Part shown: piece by piece, positions 1 through 6,968 of the stretch
How positions within the stretch are numbered: the first letter of the stretch is position 1
Layout of the letters: each line of letters begins with the position of its first letter
NCBI GenBank assembly: GCA_029821235.1
Contig: JALGTT010000039.1
Location: 1 to 10,106, forward strand
Reading direction: 5' to 3'
Source of the DNA: Candidatus Hebobacteria bacterium
GTDB lineage: Bacteria > Armatimonadota > Hebobacteria > Hebobacterales > Hebobacteraceae
DNA length: 10,106 nt
Translations under genes and position numbers: made by a program
Notes under the pieces: model-generated
The model's database searches: none
Told to the model about the DNA's origin: nothing
The model's input: the letters and a program-made list of their open reading frames with translations, nothing else

Positions 1-49
1 AAAGGTGCGAAACGCCGCGACGGTAGTTCCATAGTCAGGAGAATGTGAG

Positions 50-463
50 ATGACGGCGGAGCAACCCGAGCAGGAAGAGGTGCTGAAGGACAAGAGGCCG
101 CATGTGCTGATCGTTGATGACGAGCCGTCCGCGCGCGCGCTGATGAGGGCGGCAGTGGAAGCGCTTCCATTTTCCTGCCGCATCTCGGAGGCGGCGGACA
201 GCGACACTGCGCTGCGGATCTCCGCCTCCGCCCGTCCCGACGTAGTGCTTCTCGACATCGTGCTGCCCGACTCCAAGGGCTCCGGCGTGGTGGTGTGCAA
301 GGAACTCTGCCAGGACCTGCGCACCCGGGTCGTCATCGTCAGTGGACAGCCACCCGGGCCCATGATCGACATGTGCCTCAAGGCCGGCGCGGCCGAATAC
401 GTCAAGAAGCCTTTCTCTGTCTCCGACCTTCAGGAGAAACTCAGACACTACTTGCAGGACTGA
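50..463 (+). CDS. Single-domain response regulator (CheY-like receiver)
   Basis: This 137-residue protein is a stand-alone phosphoacceptor receiver domain with no output domain. It has an N-terminal tail of about 16 residues, a first strand ending in the acidic pair D23-D24, the predicted phosphorylation site D69 (in VVLLDIVLPD), the switch residue S98 (VVIVSG) and the conserved lysine K120 before P121. All the residues a receiver needs to bind Mg2+ and accept phosphate are therefore present. Such proteins act in the cytoplasm by binding partners such as flagellar switches, kinases or other enzymes, but the sequence does not show which. The ATG at 50 has an AGGAG Shine-Dalgarno at 37-41, 8 nt upstream. 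No kinase gene is visible, and what lies upstream is outside the window. The family call is secure; the pathway is unknown. Confidence 0.9.
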   Translation: MTAEQPEQEEVLKDKRPHVLIVDDEPSARALMRAAVEALPFSCRISEAADSDTALRISASARPDVVLLDIVLPDSKGSGVVVCKELCQDLRTRVVIVSGQPPGPMIDMCLKAGAAEYVKKPFSVSDLQEKLRHYLQD

Positions 464-506
464 GCCGTCTGACGCCCCGGCGATCGCCTTCGATAGTTCG
501 TAATGG

Positions 507-545
507 TCCCCCGGGGGATATTGACGCGTGCCTATCGTAGGCGCG
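507..545. other. Palindromes in the response regulator-nadB gap
   Basis: The 169-bp gap (464-632) contains a perfect 12-bp palindrome, TCCCCCGGGGGA, at 507-518. Next to it is an 8-bp stem (527-534 with 538-545, one G-T pair, core GCCTA/TAGGC) closed by the triloop TCG. These could terminate the response-regulator transcript or bind a regulator of the next gene. No T-tract follows, so an intrinsic terminator is not well supported. I see no convincing -35/-10 pair for nadB here; TTGACG at 521-526 has no matching -10 at the right distance. Confidence 0.3.
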
Positions 546-632
546 GCACCCGATGTTTGGACTGACCCTCGCAGGAGAACGCAGGATCCCCTCAGAAGTA
601 CGCGGTAATTCCGACTACTGCGGTCCCAGAAC

Positions 633-860
633 ATGACTGACGATGTTGTCGCCGATTTGCTGATCATCGGATCGGGCGCGGGCGGCTGCGCCTGTGCGCT
701 GGAGGCGGCCAAACGCGGCCTCCAGGTAATCCTTATCGCCAATGCCGCGGACCCCGCCGATTCCAACACCGACCACGCGCAGGGGGGCATCGTAGCGCGC
801 CCGCCGGGGGACACCGCAGACGCATTCCGACATCCTGGCGGCCGGCGACGGGTTGTGTGA
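633..860 (+). pseudogene. nadB: L-aspartate oxidase, N-terminal fragment (frame-shifted)
   Basis: This is the first part of nadB. L-aspartate oxidase is a cytoplasmic FAD enzyme that turns L-aspartate into iminoaspartate, which NadA then uses to make quinolinate for NAD. The fragment carries the FAD-binding start LLIIGSGAGG (residues 9-18, GxGxxG dinucleotide motif) and the conserved SNTDHAQGGI stretch (residues 44-53) of the fumarate reductase/succinate dehydrogenase flavoprotein superfamily. After GDTADA, at about residue 64, similarity ends and the frame reaches TGA at 858-860. The expected continuation (SDILAAGDGLCDERAV) appears one frame over, from 826. No clear Shine-Dalgarno precedes the ATG at 633; the nearest AGGAG is about 55 nt upstream at 573-577. 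Alone this piece cannot be an enzyme. Confidence 0.85.
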
Positions 861-2193
861 CGAACGCGCGGTCCGCCTGTTGGCCGAGAGGGTGCCGGAG
901 ATAATCGAGGAGTTCCTGGTCGGGGAACTGAACGTGAGCTTCTCCCGCACCGCTGAGGGAGAGCTGGACTACACCCAGGAGGCGGCCCATTCCTGTCGGC
1001 GGATCGCGCACGCGGACGACGCCACCGGACACGCCATCTCTGTCAAACTCCTCGCCGCGGTGCGGAACGAACAGAGGATCCAGTTGCTGCCAGGGCACAC
1101 CGCGGTGGACTTGATCACCGTGCCCCACCACTCCACCGACCCCACCGCCATCTACCGAGGCGTGGAGTGCCTCGGAGCCTATGTACTCGACCAGCAGACC
1201 GGAGCCGTACACCGGTTCTTCGCTGCCCACACGGTGCTGGCGACGGGGGGAGTCGGCCAGTTGTATCTGCACACCACGAATCCCTGGGTGGCGAGGGGCG
1301 ACGGGCTGGCGATGGCCCACCGGGCGGGCGCGGACATCATCAACGCGGAGTACGTGCAGTTCCACCCCACCGCCTTCTATCACCGGGAGGCCGACCGGTT
1401 CCTGATCTCGGAGTCGGTCCGCGGTGAGGGCGCCGTGCTTCGGACGAGAGACGGCAGGGATTTCATGAAGGACTACCACCCCCAGGGTTCGTTGGCCCCT
1501 CGGGATGTGGTGGCGCGCGCGATCCATGAGGAGATGCTGAAACTGGGCGACGAATACGTGGTGCTGGACCTGTCGCCCCTCTCCGTGGACCCGAAGGTGA
1601 GGTTTCCCACCATCTATGAGACCTGTCTCAGCTATGGGGTGGACATCACCCAACAGCCCATTCCGGTGGTGCCCGCAGCCCATTACTTCTGCGGCGGAGT
1701 GAAGGTGGACACCTGGGGACGCACCAACATCAGGCGCCTGCACGCGGTGGGAGAGGTGAGCTGCACGGGCGTGCATGGGGCCAACCGTCTTGCCTCCACC
1801 TCCCTGCTGGAGGCGATTCTCTGGGGACGCCGCGCGGCCGAGCACGCGGCCGGTCACGACGCGCGCTTGGACGCCAAGTACAAGGACAGAATCGCGCTCT
1901 GGCGGGACAAGGGTCTGACCGAGGACATCGATCCGCTTCTGATCATCCAGGACTGGATGATGATCAAGAGCACGATGTGGAATTACGCGGGAATCACGCG
2001 AACCACAAAGCGTCTGGACCGGGCGGTCGCCGACCTCAGCTACCTGGCTCACCGCGTGGAGCAGTTCTACCGGGAGACCAAGCTGGCGGATTCTCTCATC
2101 GGCCTGCGCAACGGCATCGCCGCCGCGCAGATCATCGCCGAGGCCGCGCGCCGCAACAGGCAGAGCCGCGGCTGCCACCATCGGGTGGACTAG
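853..2193 (+). CDS. nadB: L-aspartate oxidase, main body (frame-shifted from its N-terminus)
   Basis: This frame holds most of nadB. Family similarity starts before the nominal TTG at 853, at about 826, so the TTG is almost certainly not a real start. Numbered from 853, expected active-site positions are present: E43 and H46 (EAAHS, where most relatives have EGGHS), H171 (QFHPTA), R190 (RGEGA), R217 (LAPRDVVARA), H277 (AAHYFCGG) and R312 (GANRLASTSLLE, also contacting FAD). The C-terminus ends in a short SRGCHHRVD tail typical of NadB. Joined to the 633-860 fragment the protein would be about 520 residues, the usual NadB length. NadB is preferred over succinate dehydrogenase SdhA because of the AQGGI, HADDATG and SRGCH signatures. 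No nadA or nadC is adjacent. The intact catalytic body suggests recent loss or a sequence error rather than long decay. Confidence 0.85.
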   Translation: MCDERAVRLLAERVPEIIEEFLVGELNVSFSRTAEGELDYTQEAAHSCRRIAHADDATGHAISVKLLAAVRNEQRIQLLPGHTAVDLITVPHHSTDPTAIYRGVECLGAYVLDQQTGAVHRFFAAHTVLATGGVGQLYLHTTNPWVARGDGLAMAHRAGADIINAEYVQFHPTAFYHREADRFLISESVRGEGAVLRTRDGRDFMKDYHPQGSLAPRDVVARAIHEEMLKLGDEYVVLDLSPLSVDPKVRFPTIYETCLSYGVDITQQPIPVVPAAHYFCGGVKVDTWGRTNIRRLHAVGEVSCTGVHGANRLASTSLLEAILWGRRAAEHAAGHDARLDAKYKDRIALWRDKGLTEDIDPLLIIQDWMMIKSTMWNYAGITRTTKRLDRAVADLSYLAHRVEQFYRETKLADSLIGLRNGIAAAQIIAEAARRNRQSRGCHHRVD

Positions 2194-2205
2194 CGGCCGC
2201 GGAAA

Positions 2206-2224
2206 GGGCCGTTGACGCCGGCCC
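2206..2224. terminator. Possible bidirectional hairpin between convergent nadB and pepA
   Basis: GGGCCG (2206-2211) and CGGCCC (2219-2224) form a perfect 6-bp stem with a 7-nt loop in the 36-bp space between the nadB stop and the pepA stop. The position suits a shared terminator for converging transcripts. There is no T-run on either side, so the assignment rests on position and stem only. Confidence 0.3.
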
Positions 2225-2229
2225 GCCCG

Positions 2230-3750
2230 CTACTCGCCCTCTGACGGCCACGCCATCCCGCCGGCCATCCTCTCGATCAACGCCACCAATGTGCGGGTGG
2301 CCGCGCCGGTCGCTCCCTCCACCTGGTGGGGCTCGTCCTTCTCGGTCCAGGCGGTCCCGGCTATGTCAATGTGGGCCCACGATACATCCCCCACGAATTC
2401 CCTCAGGAACCAGCCTGCGGTGATCACGCCCGCCGCCCGGCCACCGATGTTCCTGAGGTCCGCAATCTGGCTGTCAAGTTGTTTCCGATACTCCGGGAAG
2501 AGCGGCAGATGCCACATCCTCTCGCCTGCCTGATCCGCCGCGTCCAGCACCGCCTCCACTAGGTTGTTATCATTGCCCATCACTCCTGAGGCGACGTGAC
2601 CGAGTGCTACCACACACGCCCCGGTGAGGGTGGCCACGTCCACGAGATGGGTGGCCCCCAGGTGAATGCCGTAGGCGAGGGCGTCGGCGAGCACCAGCCG
2701 CCCCTCCGCGTCGGTGTTGACGATCTCGATGGACTTGCCGTTGAACGCCTTGACTACATCCCCCGGCCGGTAGGAGTGGCCGCTGGGCAAGTTCTCCGTG
2801 GCCGGAAGAAGGGCCATCACATCACAGTCCAGATTCATCTCCGCTATCGCGCGCATCGCCCCCAGCACCGCGGCCGCCCCCGCCATGTCGCGCTTCATCA
2901 TGTGCATGTCGTCCGCCCGCTTCAGCGAAAGGCCCCCCGAGTCGAAGGTTATCCCCTTGCCCACCAGGGCCACCCGCGGCCGGGGGCCCTTCTCCCCGCG
3001 GGTGAGCACGATCAGTCGCGGCGGTTCGTCACTTCCCTGGGCCACCGCCAGAAATGCCCCCATCCCCAATTCTTCGATCTCTTCCGGCCCCATCACCCGG
3101 CAATCGAGCCCCGCTCCTTCGGCCATCTTGGCGGCCTCCTCGGCCAGCCGCGTGGGGGTCATGTCGTTCGCCGGAAGGTTGCACAACCGGCGGGCATAGT
3201 TGGTGGCCTGCCCGACCACCTGCGCGGCGCGGACCGCCGCCTCGCTGAAGCCGAGGTACTCCTTCCGAATGCCCAGCAAACACAGTTCCTCCAGTTCCTC
3301 CGGATGCTCCTGCTTGCCCTTGCGCTCTGCCCCCCGATAGAGTCCCACATAGGTGCCCTCTACCGCCGCGCGAACCCCCCGTTCGCCCCGGGGCCCGCCG
3401 GGCGCGACCTCGTGCAGAGTGGTGCCCACGCGGCGACAGCCGATGTTGCGCAACCTCCGCGCGGCCATTCCCATGGCCCGGCGGACGGTGAAGGAGTCGT
3501 TTCCTGCGGATTTCCCGAGCCCCACCACAGCCACTCGCGCCGCCGGGAGCCGGCCCTGGGTGTGCACCAAAGTGAGTTCGTCGGCCTTCCCGCGTATCTC
3601 GCCGCTCTTCACCAGTTCGGCGAGCAGGCCGCCCAGGAGCCGATCGGCGCGCGCGGCCGCGCCCTCCAGGGAAGCTCCCTCGTTCACGCTCACCACCACG
3701 GCATCGCCGATATAACTCTCCAGCGATTCGGTCGAAACTCGGATCTCCAC
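2230..3750 (-). CDS. pepA: Leucyl aminopeptidase (cytosol aminopeptidase, M17)
   Basis: This 506-residue protein is an M17 aminopeptidase, which releases N-terminal amino acids from peptides in the cytoplasm using two metal ions and works as a hexamer. The whole active site is visible: K265 and D270 (VGKGITFDSGG), K277, D288 (KRDMAG), D347 and E349 (NTDAEGRL) and R351. These correspond to the metal ligands and the catalytic lysine and arginine of the family. Residues 1 to about 160 form the variable N-terminal domain, and length is normal. Translation starts at a GTG (complement of 3748-3750) preceded by a purine-rich stretch, GGAGGAAGGGAGCAGG, on the coding strand. It is divergent from gspE with 292 bp (3751-4042) between the starts and convergent with nadB. 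Some PepA proteins also bind DNA, but nothing here tests that. Confidence 0.96.
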   Translation of the reverse strand: MEIRVSTESLESYIGDAVVVSVNEGASLEGAAARADRLLGGLLAELVKSGEIRGKADELTLVHTQGRLPAARVAVVGLGKSAGNDSFTVRRAMGMAARRLRNIGCRRVGTTLHEVAPGGPRGERGVRAAVEGTYVGLYRGAERKGKQEHPEELEELCLLGIRKEYLGFSEAAVRAAQVVGQATNYARRLCNLPANDMTPTRLAEEAAKMAEGAGLDCRVMGPEEIEELGMGAFLAVAQGSDEPPRLIVLTRGEKGPRPRVALVGKGITFDSGGLSLKRADDMHMMKRDMAGAAAVLGAMRAIAEMNLDCDVMALLPATENLPSGHSYRPGDVVKAFNGKSIEIVNTDAEGRLVLADALAYGIHLGATHLVDVATLTGACVVALGHVASGVMGNDNNLVEAVLDAADQAGERMWHLPLFPEYRKQLDSQIADLRNIGGRAAGVITAGWFLREFVGDVSWAHIDIAGTAWTEKDEPHQVEGATGAATRTLVALIERMAGGMAWPSEGE

Positions 3751-3825
3751 AATCCTGCTCCCTTCCTCCGCGCGCGTTGCCGGCCTCGCGGAGAACGCCC
3801 TGCGGACGACAATTGCGCCGCCTGC

Positions 3826-3854
3826 TAGCCAGCGCCGCCGGTTTCCGGTATAAT
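3826..3854 (+). promoter_or_regulatory. Candidate sigma70-type promoter for the gsp operon
   Basis: A perfect -10 hexamer, TATAAT, lies at 3849-3854. A 4-of-6 match to the -35 (TAGCCA, 3826-3831) sits 17 bp upstream, the ideal spacing. In this GC-rich region a perfect TATAAT is conspicuous. The spacer contains CCGG-TTT-CCGG (3838-3848), a small inverted repeat touching the -10, which could be an operator. Transcription would start near A3860 and give a leader of about 183 nt before gspE. No equally good promoter for pepA was found on the other strand. Confidence 0.5.
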
Positions 3855-3859
3855 CAGCT

Positions 3860-4042
3860 ATCCGCTCGCTGGGTTTTTCTCCGGCGACGGAAATGAAACC
3901 CCAGCACCGGCCACGTGTCTAATCTCTCGGTTGGCCGGAGCGTTCCAGCCACATCGTCCGGCTGGAACGGTGGCACGAGTTAGGGTACTGTGGCGAAGGG
4001 TAGACCCCTGCCAGGCAAGTGCACATTGAGGAGGACGGCCGC
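3860..4042 (+). promoter_or_regulatory. Structured 5' leader upstream of gspE (four hairpins)
   Basis: From the predicted start near 3860 to the gspE ATG the sequence can form four consecutive hairpins. H1: 3871-3877 with 3895-3901 (GGGTTTT/GAAACCC), then an internal loop and TCCG/CGGA capped by a GNRA-type GCGA tetraloop. H2: CCGGCCA 3907-3913 with TGGCCGG 3932-3938, perfect, 18-nt loop. H3: CGTTCCAGCC 3941-3950 with GGCTGGAACG 3960-3969, a perfect 10-bp stem with a 9-nt loop. H4: TGGC and AGGG (3991-4000, split by a GA bulge) with CCCT and GCCA (4006-4013). GCCGGA (3934-3939) can instead pair with TCCGGC (3957-3962), which would break both H2 and H3. This could be a cis-regulatory RNA; H3 alone could be a protein operator. 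It matches no riboswitch class I can recall. Confidence 0.4.
4029..4034 (+). promoter_or_regulatory. Strong Shine-Dalgarno that sets the gspE start
   Basis: AGGAGG at 4029-4034 lies 8 nt before the ATG at 4043. An in-frame GTG at 4019 would add eight residues, but it sits upstream of this site and has no ribosome-binding sequence of its own. The ATG at 4043 is therefore preferred. Confidence 0.85.
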
Positions 4043-5731
4043 ATGATCCAGGCCTCGGGGGACCCGCTTGCAGAGATGCTGGTCCAGGCGGGAGTGATCA
4101 CCCGCGAACAGTTGGAGAGCGCGCTGGCTGCTCGCACCAACGGCGCAGAGAGACTCAACGACACGCTGGTGCGTCTGGGAATGGCCCGGGAGGAGGACAT
4201 CTTCCGGGTGGTGGCCCAGCGGCTCGGCCTCGAGTACCTGCCCCAGATCGAGCGGGACATCAGCCCCGCGCTCCTCGCTCTGGTGCCGGGCGAGTTCGCC
4301 ATGCGCCACCAAGTGCTGCCCATCGCAGAGGAAGACCACTGCCTGGTGGTGGCGACCGCGGATCCCTTCAACATCAGCGTGCTCGACGACCTGAGGCTGC
4401 TCACCGGACGCGAGGTGAGAGCGGTGGTGAGCAATCCCAGGCGCATCTCCGAGGCGATCGAGCAGTGCTATATGGAGAAGATGTTCCGCGACATTGACGA
4501 CATGCGCAAGGAGGAAGTCGCGGAAGAGGACCTGGAGATCGCCGACCTCCAGAAGATGGCCCGGGAGGCACTGGTCATCAAACTGGTCAACCTCATCCTC
4601 CACCAGGCGATCCAGGAACGGGCCTCGGACATTCACATCGAACCCATGGAGAAGGAACTGCGGGTGCGGTATCGGGTGGACGGCGTGCTCCACGATGCCT
4701 CCTCCCCTCCCCGCCACCTGCATCCGGCAATCATCTCCCGAATCAAGATCCTCGCGGACATGGACATCGCGGAACGCCGTCTCCCGCAGGACGGCCGCGT
4801 CCGCATCAAACTGGGCACGCGCATGATTGACCTCCGGGTGTCCACCATCCCCACGCTCTACGGAGAGAGCGTGGTAATCCGCCTTCTGGATCGGAGCGCG
4901 GGGATGATTCCCCTCCCCGAGTTGGGCATGGCCGGGGACACCTACCAGGAGTTCCTGCGGTTGATCACCAGGCCGCATGGCATCATCCTCGCCACCGGCC
5001 CCACCGGCTCCGGCAAGAGCACCACCCTCCATGCCGCGCTGCACGTGGTGTACTCGGCGGAGAAGAAGGTGATCACTATCGAGGATCCGGTGGAGTACGA
5101 GTTGCCCGGCAGCAATCAGATCAACGTGCGCCCGGAGATCGGCCTCACTTTCGCCTCCGGTCTTCGCCACATCGTGCGCCAGGACCCGGATATCATCATG
5201 GTGGGTGAGATCCGCGACCGGGAGACCGCGGAGATCGCCATTCACGCCGCCCTCACCGGCCACCTGGTGTTCAGCACCGTGCACACCAACGACGCCGCGG
5301 GGGCCATCACGCGGCTCCAGGACATGGGCATCGAGCCCTACCTGGTCGCCTCCTCCCTCATCGGGGTGATCGCCCAGCGACTGGTTCGCACGCTCTGTCC
5401 TCACTGCAAGGAGGCCTTCGACCCCACCGAGGAGGACCTCAGGGAGATTGACGTCGCCCCGGAAGAGGCGCGGGATCTGAAACTCTATCGGGCGGTGGGC
5501 TGTGACCTCTGTCTCCGCGGCTATCTGGGCCGCACCGGCATCTTCGAGTTGCTCCCGGTGGACGACGAGGTGCGGCGCCTCACCATTGACAAGGCCTCCG
5601 CCGCTGACATCAAGCAGCACGCGGTGTCACAGGGCATGCGCACTCTCCTCGCCGACGGCCGGTTGAAGGTGATCGAGGGGCTGACCACGATAGAGGAACT
5701 GGTGCGGGTCTGCCAGAGGGATGAGATCTGA
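4043..5731 (+). CDS. gspE: Type II secretion ATPase GspE
   Basis: This 562-residue protein is the cytoplasmic hexameric ATPase that powers pseudopilus assembly. Residues 1 to about 150 form the N-terminal T2SSE/MshEN-type region, with two related helical repeats at 9-31 and 38-60. The catalytic domain has Walker A GPTGSGKSTT (319-328, K325), an acidic stretch from EDPVEYE on, Walker B DIIMVGEIRD (383-392, E389) and the His box LTGHLVFSTVHTND. Two CxxC pairs, C452/C455 and C487/C490, form the zinc-binding insert of GspE and PilB ATPases. Length is as expected. GspE is preferred over PilB because the next genes are gspF to gspK. The ORF also contains an earlier GTG at 4019, rejected because the Shine-Dalgarno lies between it and 4043. 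gspF follows after 2 nt. Confidence 0.96.
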   Translation: MIQASGDPLAEMLVQAGVITREQLESALAARTNGAERLNDTLVRLGMAREEDIFRVVAQRLGLEYLPQIERDISPALLALVPGEFAMRHQVLPIAEEDHCLVVATADPFNISVLDDLRLLTGREVRAVVSNPRRISEAIEQCYMEKMFRDIDDMRKEEVAEEDLEIADLQKMAREALVIKLVNLILHQAIQERASDIHIEPMEKELRVRYRVDGVLHDASSPPRHLHPAIISRIKILADMDIAERRLPQDGRVRIKLGTRMIDLRVSTIPTLYGESVVIRLLDRSAGMIPLPELGMAGDTYQEFLRLITRPHGIILATGPTGSGKSTTLHAALHVVYSAEKKVITIEDPVEYELPGSNQINVRPEIGLTFASGLRHIVRQDPDIIMVGEIRDRETAEIAIHAALTGHLVFSTVHTNDAAGAITRLQDMGIEPYLVASSLIGVIAQRLVRTLCPHCKEAFDPTEEDLREIDVAPEEARDLKLYRAVGCDLCLRGYLGRTGIFELLPVDDEVRRLTIDKASAADIKQHAVSQGMRTLLADGRLKVIEGLTTIEELVRVCQRDEI

Positions 5732-5733
5732 CC

Positions 5734-6951
5734 ATGGCCCGGTTCCGCTACACTGCTCTGGACCGCAGCGGCAAGACCGTTACCGGCGAAATCGCCGCCG
5801 AAGACCCGGACGAGGTAAGGCGTCGTCTCCGCGAGATGGGCTATTTCCCCTCCGAGATCGGGGAGGCGGCACAGGCGAGCTTCGCCCCGGCCAGGAAGAT
5901 GTCGGGAGGCCGGGGCATCAGCCCCACCGACATCGTGGTCTTCACCCGACAGCTGGCCGACATGACCGCGGCGAGGCTGCCCATCTTCCGCAGCCTCTCG
6001 GTGCTGGTCGAGCAGGCGGATCGGGCGGGCCTGCGGGACATGGTGGACGCCGTCCGCCGAGATGTGCAGGAGGGTCTTCCCCTCTCCGAGGCGCTGAGAA
6101 AGCACCCGCGCCACTTCTCCGACCTGTACGTGAACATGGTCCACGCGGGGGAGACCAGCGGCCACCTGGATGCGGTCCTGCTGCGCCTGGCGGAGTTCCT
6201 GGAGAAAGGCCTGCGCCGCCGCTCGCAGGTGATCTCCGCGCTGATGTACCCGGCGGTGTTGATCACGGTCGCCATCGGCGCGGTGGCCTTCATCATCGGC
6301 TATCTGATCCCGAAGTTGTCCACCCTGTTCGAGGAGATGGAACAGACCCTGCCGCTGGTGACCCGCATCCTGCTCGCGGTCGCCTCGGTGGTGGGGGCCA
6401 CCTGGTGGGCGATTCTGGCGGTGGTGTTGGCGGCGGTGCTCTTCCTGCGCTGGTACGTACGCACGGAGGCGGGCAAAGAGTCCGTTGACCTGTGGCTGCT
6501 GAAGGCGCCCCTGCTGGGGACGGTGTGGCACAAGATGGCGGTCTCCCGCCTGGCGCGGACGCTGGGCACCATGCTCCACGGGGGCGTTCCCATCCTGGTG
6601 TCGCTGGAGATCAGCGGGAACGCGGTGGGCAACCGGATCCTGGGACGAGCGGTGGACGCGGTGAGGGAGGAAGTGCGGGAGGGGACGCGCCTCGCCTCCG
6701 CGTTGGAGGCGGCGGGCATCTTTCCTCCGCTGCTGATACACATGACCGCGGTGGGCGAGGAGACGGGACAACTTCCCGATATGATGATGCGGGTGGCGGA
6801 GAGCCTCGACTTCGAGGTTGACAGCGTGCTCGGCCGGCTCACCACTTTGCTGGAGCCCTTCATCATCATCGTGATGGGCGTCATCGTGGGCTTCATCGTG
6901 CTGGCCGTGCTGCTGCCCATCTTCCAGATCAACGCGACCATAGGCCGCTGA
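5734..6951 (+). CDS. gspF: Type II secretion inner-membrane platform protein GspF
   Basis: This 405-residue protein is the polytopic inner-membrane platform that links GspE to pseudopilin assembly. It opens with the family start MARFRYTALDRSGK and has two repeated T2SSF domains (about 68-192 and 271-395), each with the PI(F/L)xSL and GExTGxL motifs (HAGETSGHLD at 137-146, VGEETGQLPD at 340-349). Three membrane segments are visible at about 170-192, 212-238 and 375-397. Length is typical. The ATG is 2 nt after the gspE stop with only a weak purine-rich site (AGAGGG, 5715-5720), which suggests translational coupling to gspE. It could in isolation be PilC, but the pseudopilin genes downstream support GspF. 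Confidence 0.95.
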   Translation: MARFRYTALDRSGKTVTGEIAAEDPDEVRRRLREMGYFPSEIGEAAQASFAPARKMSGGRGISPTDIVVFTRQLADMTAARLPIFRSLSVLVEQADRAGLRDMVDAVRRDVQEGLPLSEALRKHPRHFSDLYVNMVHAGETSGHLDAVLLRLAEFLEKGLRRRSQVISALMYPAVLITVAIGAVAFIIGYLIPKLSTLFEEMEQTLPLVTRILLAVASVVGATWWAILAVVLAAVLFLRWYVRTEAGKESVDLWLLKAPLLGTVWHKMAVSRLARTLGTMLHGGVPILVSLEISGNAVGNRILGRAVDAVREEVREGTRLASALEAAGIFPPLLIHMTAVGEETGQLPDMMMRVAESLDFEVDSVLGRLTTLLEPFIIIVMGVIVGFIVLAVLLPIFQINATIGR

Positions 6952-6968
6952 ACGACGCCAGGGGAGCA

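Noticed and set aside
816..860. Programmed +1 frameshift in nadB
   Set aside because: No known slippery site or downstream structure is evident, and the join would still lack about two residues that the family has. Mutation or sequence error is simpler.
733..2181. Long antisense open frame opposite nadB (482 codons)
   Set aside because: It is the shadow of a high-GC gene. The + strand frame has family motifs throughout, and the antisense protein shows none.
2596..3828. 410-codon + strand frame across pepA
   Set aside because: It is opposite the complete M17 active site on the - strand, its composition is typical of a shadow (rich in His, Arg, Gly, Pro), and it has no recognisable domain.
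3860..4018. Known riboswitch such as c-di-GMP-I or cobalamin in the gspE leader
   Set aside because: The conserved core sequences I know for these classes do not appear, although a GNRA loop and several stems do.
4019..4042. GTG at 4019 as the gspE start
   Set aside because: The AGGAGG at 4029-4034 lies downstream of it and is well placed for the ATG at 4043.
3980..5620. 546-codon antisense frame opposite gspE
   Set aside because: The gspE frame carries Walker A, Walker B, the His box and the zinc cysteines; the antisense frame has no motif.
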